Origin: Ichthyophonus hoferi
Taxonomy: Eukaryota > Opisthokonta > Ichthyosporea > Ichthyophonida > Ichthyophonidae
NCBI GenBank assembly: GCA_002751075.1
Contig: NAOQ01000059.1
Span: forward strand, 1-26,670
Direction of reading: 5' to 3'
Length of the DNA stretch: 26,670 nt
Shown: piece by piece, positions 1-12,200 of the stretch
How the letters are laid out: each line of letters starts with the position of its first letter
How positions within the stretch are numbered: position 1 is the first letter of the stretch
Made by a program: the position numbers and the translations under genes
The notes under the pieces: generated by a model
What the model was told of the DNA's origin: nothing
Databases searched by the model: none
The model's input: the letters and a program-made list of their open reading frames with translations, nothing else

Positions 1-90
1 ATACTATACTATACTATACTATAATATATTATACCATACTTTACTATACTATGCCATACTTTACTATACTATACTATACTATACTATCGC
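1..90. repeat. ACTAT pentamer microsatellite
   Basis: Imperfect repeats of ACTAT/TACTATA fill the first 87 or so bases. They lie in the intron upstream of CLC exon a. Confidence 0.9.
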
Positions 91-99
91 ACACTATAG

Positions 100-200
100 G
101 CCCAAGGTCGGTTCACATCCCGAACATCCTCTCATGTGAGCTATAGAAGTCCTACATCCAAGAGGGCCAGGTCAAAGGACTGGGGTAGAAGTTCTGTAAG
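100..200 (+). CDS. CLC exon a: cytosolic N-terminal region
   Basis: The acceptor is ...ACACTATAG and the donor GTAAGA. One frame is open, giving 33 codons of Ser/Arg-rich sequence including [18 protein letters not shown], as in cytosolic N-termini of CLC channels. It ends in phase 2 (AG), and the next exon supplies T, giving Ser. There is no homology match, so the call rests on splice signals, phase and composition. The preceding exon must lie outside the window. Confidence 0.72.
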
Positions 201-3200
201 GTAAGAGGGATAGGTATATATGTACATGTGTGTATATGTATAGGTATATATAGGTATATATGTACATGTGTGTATATGTATAGGTATATATAGGTATATA
301 TAGGTATATATGTACATGTGTGTATATGTATAGGTATATATAGGTATATATGTACATGTGTGTATATGTATAGGTATATATAGGTATATATGTACATGTG
401 TGTATATGTATAGGTATGTATAGGTATATATATATATGTCTCTGTATATGTGTATATGTATATATGCAGAGGTGTATGTTCATTTATAGTTGTATATATG
501 TGTGTATTAGTACAGATAGATAGGTATGTGTATATTACCTTGTTGCCTACCTCTATATGTTACCTGCACTTATTCACTCCATCTCTTCTCACCCATATAC
601 ATATTAATGGTTATTGGTTTTATATCATCTATAGTTATGCGCGATCTAGCTCTGGTTATGTGGATGAACTAACTCCGCTGGTTGGCTCTCGGGATGAATT
701 GTGTCTGTAAGTTACCCAATTATTACAGAGAGATAAAGTTAAGTCGTCTTATACGATGTATTTATATGTAGATTTGTGGCTGGATTGATATATGTATGCA
801 TGTGTGTATGTATGCTTGTATATATATGTATCTATCTATCTATCTATGTATCTATCTATCTATCTATCTATGTACATTACTACGCACCTGTATACCTTTT
901 CTTGCACTCGATTGCATAATGAATTGCAGTGTTACACTATATTACATCTACCTCTCCGGGATTATACTAGTATATCTAAAGGTATCTTATTGGATATTTC
1001 TAGTAATAAGCTTATATTAATTTTCCAATATAATGTTATATTTATCCATCGGAAGCACATAGAATTACTATATATAGGCATATTGAATCATATATGGATT
1101 GTGAAGTTGTGTATTCTTGGCTAGAAATTAAGGTTTAGGTATGTGTATATATAGGTTTCTGAATACATGTATGTCATAAATATATATTAATATATCATTC
1201 TGTACAATAATTCCTTACACGAACATAGAATACCTTATACTACATACTACACGATGTATTTATTCTATCTGATTACTATGTGTACATGTAGATATGTTAT
1301 AGTATACTATTCTACAAGACAATACTGTATTACATTACAATTACATTACATGCCCATGAGAGACCGAGCCTGATATTTTAGTTATTGTAGATATATACAA
1401 TTTATATATAGCGTTTTTTTATTACTAATTCCCTATTGCCAGAGGGAGAAACAACGGCTTTCTAGGTGGTCTATTTTGGCGAATAACTGACAAGCTATAT
1501 GATTTTAATCTTACATCATCTGTTCTCCTGTTACTGTTGGGTGCTATAACGGCCCTTGTTGATTGGGGTAAATGTTGTCCATTTTTATCCTTGTGACATC
1601 ATTGGCGGTATATATGCATATGTATACTATATAAAATCCACTATTTGCCTTGCTTCTCCTTCTCTATTATATGAAATGTCTTCTTTACGTAACTTTTTTC
1701 TCTTTATATTTTTATTCCCCAGCACCTATTGGTCCATCTGCGATTATTTGCATACCAATCTCGCATTTAAATCAATATTTATTTATCTTTATAATGGTAA
1801 AACCAAATATATAACTATAATCATAATATCCTGTGTCAATTTAAGACAACCGCTCATTGGCTGGCAAACACATTAAACACTTTAATTGCTTGATCTCAAC
1901 CACCCTTATAGCGTCATATTGCGAGTTAGTCATTGGAATATTAATAAGTATGTTTACAGCTGTAGGTATTATTGGCACATAGTCATGCAACCGTACATGT
2001 CCAGTCATCGGATTGGTACAATAGAGCTATACATAACTCCTCCGTACTAGCATTATTAGAGTGTCATATCATTTTAATTAATTAATTAATCTATTAAAAG
2101 CTGTAAGCCATTCAATTTTCCTGAATGTTATCACAACCCTATAAGAATGGCTTATCATCCCGAAACAATGCTTCTAGGAATATACTCTATTACTATGTTA
2201 TTATGTTATTATGTTATTATATTAGCATGTTGTGCTGTCAACATAGTATTAGCTTTAGTACACTCTGACTATTATACTATTATATAGGGCAGGATATATC
2301 TATTGATTTGATCACAGATTGGAGGGAGGCCCTATTGGCTGCCGTAGAAGATGAGCATCTTAAGGTATAAAGCATGTTTTTGATTGGATTAAGGGGTTAT
2401 ATGAGAGATGAGAGAGATGATGACGTATAGTAGAGTCATGTGGCCATATTCAGTTCCTCTTTATACTATTGGCACTCTCGCTCTCCTTTCTTATTATTGG
2501 TTGTTTAGAGGGTTGTATATGGCTTTTCATTCGATGAAAGTGGGCTGTTTACGGATGTTTGAGCTATAATTGGCTAGCTATGAATAGATCTAATGCGCGC
2601 TGTAATAGTATATTGTGATCGGTGAAACGGTGGGAAATGGCTTGGCGATTGGCTGTTGAATATACTATGACATCACTGATATAGAGTACTAATTGGTTAA
2701 TAATAGCAGGCTTGTAAATTAAATTAGATAGTCTACGTACATGACCATCTATGGAACTTTGATCGGGTTTTTAGCCTATTGTTAGCTCTGAATAGCAGTT
2801 TATAGTGATAATTGTATGATATCAAGCTAATTACACTGCCTGCATACAGTATTTCCTATACATCCTATATGGTGTTGTCATGTTTTGTGTGGCTATGTTG
2901 ATTACCGCTCTGCTCAGCCCAGTGGCGGCAGGCTCTGGCATACCTGTAAGTTGATTGGTGTCTATTATTAGAGGGGCTCTATATACGCTCATAATGGAAT
3001 AATAGGATTTATATATACTAATCGTAGGATATATGTACCCTATATCTTATTAATAGTATATATATATATATATATATTCCGCGTATATATACCTCTGTGT
3101 CCCGCATATATATCCATATATGGCTGTAAGAGTACTTAACCAAGATATAAGTTTTACCTTTCAACAGGAAATGAAGGCGACTCTTGCAGGAGCTGAAATT

Positions 3201-6200
3201 ACCAACCTGCTGTCATTTCGCACCCTGATTACCAAGGTATCATATCCTAATATATCTATTATATCCTAATATGTCTATTATATCCTAAGTGAGTTTACAA
3301 AGATAAAACCAGGGATTATATGATATATATGATAGGCTATAGGTCAGTAGTGTATGCAGGGTGGGACTAATAGGTGTACCTAGTGATATCTTGATGTCGT
3401 AGGGGCTAGTTTGCATATTTCATACTATCATGTACTATTATATACTATTATAGTTATATGCTATTATGTACTACTATAATTATATACTATGTGTACTATT
3501 ATATACTATTATACTATTAAATACTATTGTGTACTATACTAATATATACTATTATATTCTATTATATTCTATTATATACTATTATGTACGATTATATACT
3601 ATTCTATACTATTCTATACTATTGTATACTATTATATTTTATTATATACTATTATGTACTATTATATTATATTATGTACTCATACCATTATGTACTATTA
3701 TATACGATCGATTAAATGTTATTATAGACTACGATAGTTATGTGTTATTATATATTATAATAGTTATATACTATAATGTACTATTATATGCTATTCTAGT
3801 TATCTATTCTGACCTATTTCCTTCTCTGTGCTGTATTGTACTGTAGTTTACTATTATACCTTATTTTATCTATGAATTTTTACACATTGTTATGCATTGA
3901 TTAACTCTAAACATCCTCCTATAGATTGTCGGCCTGGTGTTTGCAATAGGAGGAGGCATGTCAATTGGTAGGTTATCAGCCATTCTGTATGGGTTTATTA
4001 ATAGCCCCCACACTCTACTGGCCGTACCAATATTGTCTATATATAGTACCATAATACGTCATATATATCCATGGGTATATTTGTCAACCCACCATTAGTT
4101 TCACTAGCATTAAATTTACAATTTAATCTAGAATAATAACGTATCATTCAAATCGATTAACACTAATATTCATATCAACCAGTAATAATTTTCTTTTTTT
4201 TAAAAAAATATGGTCTAATAAAAATATTTCATCTAAGTGACTATAACTAAAGAACTGGAAGGAACACAGAGGATAAAGCTAATTAGCGGGTAGCATCCAA
4301 TAATTTCTCTAATATAAAATATAATATATTATAAACATAATTCATTTATTAATTTAAGATCACATCTAGTTATCCAATAGTCTTTGGTGTAACCATGCTT
4401 GTCAAAAAAACAGCATTTCCAGTGTGTCTCATATTTTTAAAATCATCCTTCGTGGCTATTGACCAATTTTAATTTCTTTTAACTAGTTTGTAATATTTCA
4501 AATCTACAACTTTCCATAATTTTAATTGCAATTTTATTGGTGATTTATGTATAACACTACCTTTACATGACGGGCATTCCATTTGAATGTTCCAATCTAG
4601 TTACAGTTATATTACATACAATGCATAGATACATCGCATACTATATATAGATATATCATATGTCTTTTATATACAGCTGATTACATCCACTTACATTTAT
4701 CCTTCTTTATCTTCAACTAATTCTATTGGTCCTTTATCAGGTAAGGAAGGACCTTTTGTGCATACCTCAGCAATCATAGGTAGGTTAATTTCTTTAATGT
4801 ATAGGATATAGTATTATATGATACAGTATAATATAAATGGTATTGTATGGTATAATGTGGTATGATATGATAGTATAATGTTATATTGTATGACATGGAC
4901 ATGATATGATATATTATGATATGTTGTAAAGTTCTATTGTAGTCCTGTATAAAAGTTCAAATAAGTATTTTTCATACACGTACCTACTAGCTCTTTGGTT
5001 GCTATATTACACTATATTATACTATATTATATAATACCTTATTACCATCCGTCCTAACGCTCTCTGGTCTTAGCCAATCAACTATTATCCCTGCCTTTCT
5101 CCAAGAGGCTAAGGGAAAACAGGTTGTTGACTCATCAGATCCTAGCTGCCGCCTGGTAAAGCATTTAACTTTGTCACTATACATAGTGTATACTTCCACT
5201 GCTTATATATCTATATGCCTGGCTATTATGCCCCTATGCCTATCCCCTCCTTTCTGTTCTACAGTCCTTTATCCAGAGTAATCCAATACTGTGATTATCT
5301 TAGCATCGCTTATCTTATTATATCTTATTATATTTTATTATATCTTATTATATCTTATTATATCTTATTATTTCTTATTATTTCTTATTATATTGTATTA
5401 TATATTATATCTTATTATATCCTATTGTATCCTATTATATCCTACTATATCTCTGAACCACTATTACTTACCTCGTGTAAATTATATATATCTTTTAACG
5501 TGATATGGACTATACATTATATTTTATTAATATTTTAATACCATATATGATAAATTAGTGGTTGATTATATTTTATAGTGCGGTAGGTGTATCGTCTACA
5601 TTTGGCGCACCAATCGGAGGGGTTCTTTTTTCCATTGAGGTAACTACAGAGTACTACATGCTGTCCAATTACTGGAAGGTAAGGCTATGATTTACAGCCC
5701 CCCTGCATAAGATAGGGTGTATGTATATATGTATGTATGTATGTATTGTATTATATTGTATTGCATGGTAAAGCCTTCTCTAATGTCATAGCATATCATA
5801 TTTTATCATAGCATATCATATTTTATTATAGCATATCATATTTTATTATAGCATATCATATCATATCATATCATAGGATGTATATATATGTATTAGCTTA
5901 AAAATGAATTGTCTGATAACATAGTATTTTTATTGTATTGTACTGTATGGGATTGGTTTGTTCTAATTTTAATTACGCTCATTAAAAACAGTCAGATTGT
6001 GCTTAACATATATAGTAGGGTAGTTAACCTATATTAGGGTGGTTAACCTATACAAATGCAGGGATTTATCAGTGCTGTGGCTTCAGCTTGCGTTTCGTGG
6101 ATGCATAAAAGAGAGCCGTAAGTATTTCCCCCAAGCACATGACAGTTTTAACCTAGTTAATAAACCTGACTATATATATGTATATATGTGTGTATTTAGT

Positions 6201-9200
6201 ACCATAGATAGCCGTATTTGGACCTGACACGTCATACATGCATATAGCAATCTACCAAATATCCGCCCAACCTACTGTCAGTGGTGTTTAAATGATAGTA
6301 TAACATCACTTGTATATGACTTGCTGGACTCTGTACTCTATCTATTTATCTATTGATTTCATTCCCTTTTTTCTTTGTGGTTGTTGTAGCTAGCCATGTA
6401 TAGGCAATACCCATAATAATATAATAATATGCTATGTTATATTATCTTATCAAGTATTATCATGCCATCTTTTACTATATCTTATGCCTACACTGGCCAA
6501 TTATCTACAGCTAATCCTACACATCATATAGCCATATATGGGTCATTGATGACGTTTGTATATATCTTAAAGGTGCTGTAATATATCTGTGTATAGTAAT
6601 TGAACTGTAGTATGATAGTCAATATTGGGGCATTATGTGGTCCATATATGGGTTAAATGCACCTACTAAAGAAATTCAAGTTGAATTTTAATGCTGATGT
6701 TTTATCTATATATAATAATATTACTATAATGTAACTCTCTGATTGGCAGTTATATTGGGAGATATAATCAAGAGTCGACACAACAGTACGATTATGCGGT
6801 ACGTAATTATCTACGATTGGCCGTATGGAATACTTAAAATATAAAAGGTATATCTATATATATCTATATATACTATCTATACTGCCTTTCTAGGTGCATA
6901 TGCGTGGACTCCAATACATAGCGATTAACCTGTCTATTTATCTATCTGTCTTTCTATCTATCACACTATTATATTATCATACTACTATCCTATATACTGT
7001 CATACTATTCTACCTATTATCTTACTAATAATACTATGTACACACTAGAATTATGAATTTATAGCCTTTATTAGCCTAGGGGTTATTGGTGGTATTGTCG
7101 GGGCATCGTTTGTTCGCATGCACGAGCAAGTGATTCATTGGCGGTAAGTGATATTCATACTATCGTACTATCATATACCTATATATATGTATGTGTTGGC
7201 CAATTGGAAAGATATAATGTCAGGTAAATATCATAACATATGGAGAATGATTGGTGAATAAATTGGTGAATAAATGATGTGAGTAGTTGTCAATTTGGAT
7301 AGATTATGTATGGTGTACTGGCCAACACAATATACTGTATTATGTTGCAATGTAATTTACAGCAATATAATGTATTATATGCAGTAAAATATAATGTAAT
7401 AAACTGCAGTGTAATGTAGTGTAATCTACTGTGCTATAATAGTACATAGTAGTATATACAGTATATACATACCTTAGTATAAGGAAGGGTATACAACGTA
7501 TATAAACAAGGTATATGACGTATATGGCCTACAGTGTATATCCTACAAGTTGAAAAGAATTGGGTTAATTATAAAGGCCATATTCGGTTGGCTGTGGTAT
7601 ATATGTAAGCTGTTATAATCTTAGATATTAGGATGGTTAACTTTGTCTCATACAGTACCTGTATACATATAGAGATGTATATTTAAACATATCACATATA
7701 CATATATACCCTGTAGTGCATATTTACACTAGACCATTGGTATTAGCACATGCTTACGTCACATGCTTACGTAACTCTCGCCATAACTGTGCACATATTT
7801 TCATGATCTCTACTCGGACTACTTCCATTCGTGATTTCTGGTCAATGGCATTCAATAGACGACAAGGTCCATTTTGTAAGGGCAACACGTCTTTATTTGT
7901 GATTATTATTATTATTATTATATTATATTATATTATTATTATTGGCTTGTGCCCATGCCTTCAGCCAGTTATATCTCTCCTACCAGCTCTCCCCCAATCA
8001 TCTTTCCTTCTCTATTCTCATCGATCCTTCTTTACGCGATATTAACCAATAGGGTATGACAATTACGTTATTCTTTCTGTGTAAGACCGTTAGTAATTGA
8101 TTTATATTAATAGATGTTCAAGCTATATTATTAGTACTCTGTGAGGATAATGCTGATATACCATTGATTGGTGTGGGTTATATTATGGTTTGATTGGTTA
8201 TTGATTTATGTGCACTTTATTGATTGGGCTATATTTTGATCAGAAAAGAACATTGAAATAGTAGAAATGAGATAAAGGGAAGCATTAAATCATATGATAC
8301 TTTAGATTATATATATATGTACGTACCACTATGTACATCCAAATGCATATATATAGCTGTGTATACTATAATATCAGGTTGCATGGGAAGACATTGGTCG
8401 ACATTGACTTGACATGATTACTGGTCCATATGTTCCAATCAGAACTACTTGTGTAGAGATTACCGATTATATCAGCCTTTTGAATAATGTGATATTGGCC
8501 AATCTCTGATCTGGTTAGTAGATTATTTTTAGTTTTAAGGATCATATATATTAACATTACTGTGCTCCTATACACACATATATGCATATATCATTATATC
8601 TCTATCTCTCGTATAGATCCATATATACAATCATACTATCATACCTACATACATACATACATACTGTTATATTATGTTACTATCATACTATCATACACAC
8701 ATACCTACAGCCAACAAATACTTCCAGAAGGCATTTCCCTATATGTGGGCCTTTCTTACCATGGCCGTTGTCTATCCTTCTGGCTATTTCATGCGTGAAT
8801 CTCTCGCTAAAGCGATGAAAGATCTCATGTGCAATGATAATCTACAGAAAATACCCGACCATGACTGGGACAATAGAGGGTAATAAAGCTTGTTTGCCTA
8901 TCACAATTAGCTAATTAACTAGTTAAGTACTCACAACATATAGAAGTCTGCTATATACTCTGTGGGGTCTTGGTGTGTGTCCATATTTAATGAAAAGAAC
9001 CAGTTGCATAACCTATGCTTTGTTTATTTATTTTACTCTACTTCTATATACCACAGATCTATCTTTCTATATGTATATTTATGTGTGCACGTGTGTGTGT
9101 TTATAGGTACGATGTATATATGCCTACATTGCTGTTCCATCACTCCTATGAACTAAATCAACTACAGGACAGAGAAATGTGTGTATTTATAAGCGCGTGA

Positions 9201-12200
9201 CTATACAAATGTATATCAATATATTATAGCCATACATACACATACACAGAGCTGTGCTTACATATACATTTACATATACAGTCAGGCGCATCTATATATT
9301 TGCACATATACATATTAGGGGTTGCAAACGTTATTATAGTTCTTATTATTATTCTTATTAAGTGATCTAATATATTTAGTACTAACGGTATACTGGATCT
9401 TTGTCTGGCTTCTACCAATGCACTCATCTCTTTCTCTTTCTCTTTCTCTCTTACTTCTTGCCCTCGGCCCCTCTCTCTCCCAGGCATGTGATCTATAATA
9501 TTCTCCTGTTTATCTTTCTTCGATGGTTGCTTACCATTGGTTCAATTACCCTTCCTATTCCCACGGGGGTGTTTGGACCAATCCTAGGGATCGGCGCTGG
9601 GTTGGGACGACTGATGGGAGAGATATTGTATATGTACAATCCTAATATCTCTAGAGGAGGGTAGGTACATACCGTACTGGCTGCTCTTTGACTCTATGTT
9701 TTAAAGGGTTATATGTAGGCTAAATATACAGGTGTAGACATGTATACTAATTAATTAGTAATTAGTCATTAGTAATTAGTAACTCCCTATTTATGTTTTT
9801 CACTGTATGTGTATATATACCTATTTTTATAGTCATATTTTCTATTTTCTACCCAATCAGTCCGTTTATTTTTCATGCTAATATCTAATCAACAACCATT
9901 ATTTGGTGGCTCTAAACCAATAGCTATGCGCTAATGGGGGCGGCTGCCATGGCGGGAGGGGCAACAAGAACTATATCATCGGCTGTGATTGTATTTGAAG
10001 TTACTCAGGCACCGCAGGTAGGTCTTCGCGATATAGTCCGGTGTGTATACCAGGCCAAGCTTGGGTTATGGGTTAATTAAACATATACTTGTTTACGTGT
10101 AGATATATATATATATATATATCTACATATACCTACATCCTTTTATACATACTATCATACTATTCTATATACTATCTTGCAAAATATGATACATACTATG
10201 ATGCATACTAGATACCTACATATTTACCTATCTACCTGCCTAACTATATACCTATCTATCTATCTACCTACCATTCGACAGTTTCTTCTTCCCTCCCTGG
10301 TTGCAGTACTAATTAGTATAACGGTGGGCAATAGGTCAGTATATAATTTATACATTTCATGTACCCAATCACAAATGAACTATATTCTTTTGTGTTTTCT
10401 TTATTCCACTGTACCTATATACATATATGTATATGTAACCTTTCAGTTTTTGTTTCTTGTGTATGAGAGTATATGCTGCTATCCGCGTGTAAATTGGAAT
10501 GATTGAGACTTTACTTAGATATATCTATATATGATTTGTGGAGCTTATGATTCGATCTATGTAGTCCTTTATTTATCACTATATCTTTCTTTGTATTGTC
10601 TATACATTACATACATTGCCTTGCTAATCAATGTATTGATTTCTTATGATAATACTATCTTATATTATGTTATTCTACTATTATACTATCATACTACTGT
10701 CTATCCTACTATCTTCCATGTGAGTTTACTAGTTAGCCGATTGGAAGGACTGTATAATCTATATATCATCTATATAAATGGTCGAGCTATTATTGCTTAT
10801 CTATGTTCTTTCTCTACTTATTTCTGTCTTTCTATTCCTTTTTATTCGGTACTCTTGGTCTATAATATTTGCTTAGATAGCAGGCTATATCTAGACTAAT
10901 CCTCACACGTCACTCATACGTTATACACTCAGACTGTCTCGTTCTATCTATGACAGTATACTGTACACTAAAGGTCTTCCGTACCTTCCACGACTAAGTA
11001 AGCTTGATAAAAACAAGAACAAGTAAATATCCCATACACCCCCCTACCTTCCAGCCCTCAACTTCCACTCTCTTCTTGCTAATTTTTAACATGCTATTGG
11101 GATTGGTGCTTTACCCTGAGGAATTTGTATTTTCTTGTTTATTTCTCTATGTTATTTTTAAAGTCTTTCCTCTAGATAAAGTTTAGATTCCTTTTTTGTT
11201 TTGTATCTGTTATGAATACCTCGATATTAGTAAATAATAAAATATGTGGTGGAACAGAAATGGCATAGTTGCTGAGGGAGAATAGTTTTGATAGTATTAT
11301 AGAATATANNNNNNNNNNNNNNNNNNNNNNNNNNNNNNNNNNNNNNNNNNNNNNNNNNNNNNNNNNNNNNNNNNNNNNNNNNNNNNNNNNNNNNNNNNNN
11401 NNNNNNNNNNNNNNNNNNNNNNNNNNNNNNNNNNNNNNNNNNNNNNNNNNNNNNNNNNNNNNNNNNNNNNNNNNNNNNNNNNNNNNNNNNNNNNNNNNNN
11501 NNNNNNNNNNNNNNNNNNNNNNNNNNNNNNNNNNNNNNNNNNNNNNNNNNNNNNNNNNNNNNNNNNNNNNNNNNNNNNNNNNNNNNNNNNNNNNNNNNNN
11601 NNNNNNNNNNNNNNNNNNNNNNNNNNNNNNNNNNNNNNNNNNNNNNNNNNNNNNNNNNNNNNNNNNNNNNNNNNNNNNNNNNNNNNNNNNNNNNNNNNNN
11701 NNNNNNNNNNNNNNNNNNNNCTGAGGAATTTGTATTTTCTTGTTTATTTCTCTATGTTATTTTTAAAGTCTTTCCTCTAGATAAAGTTTAGATTCCTTTT
11801 TTGTTTTGTATCTGTTATGAATACCTCGATATTAGTAAATAATAAAATATGTGGTGGAACAGAAATGGCATAGTTGCTGAGGGAGAATAGTTTTGATAGT
11901 ATTATAGAATATATGATAGAGCGTATATATAGTTATAGTTATATTGTGTGTGTATACGACAAACATTAAGTAGTGAATGGTTTGGATATAACAGGGGAAA
12001 AAAAAGAATAAAATATGAGACATAATGAATGTAAGCGGGTAGTAATACATAGGTTGAATGTAATCTGTTCTTTAGAGATAGCCAGAACTGTAGTAGTTGT
12101 GGTTGGAGTTGTAATGGCGACAATATCAGGATAGTGTTCTGTTACAAACTAACAATGTAATGTACCTTTACATGCTTTTCTCCAAGTATGATAGTCTGCC

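Noticed and set aside
109-119. GGTTCACATCC resembling a tRNA B box
   Set aside because: No A box or cloverleaf is present, and the stretch lies in CLC exon a.
152-483. Open frames on the - strand at the start of the window
   Set aside because: They translate the minisatellite (Tyr/Ile/Thr/His repeats) and overlap CLC exon a on the other strand.
3466-3846. 126-codon open frame in + direction
   Set aside because: It is translation of the TACTATTATA microsatellite inside a CLC intron.
5017-5199. Small - strand open frame
   Set aside because: It is the shadow of CLC exon i (5074-5155), which matches the family in the + strand.
10531-10899. 122-codon open frame containing AYDSIY, and a GLYNLYI piece, considered as helix-R exons
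   Set aside because: Neither has splice sites in a phase that fits exon r or s. The exon at 10933-10997 supplies [14 protein letters not shown] in the right phase.
11269-11724. 151-codon open frame
   Set aside because: It runs through the N gap and has no sequence content.
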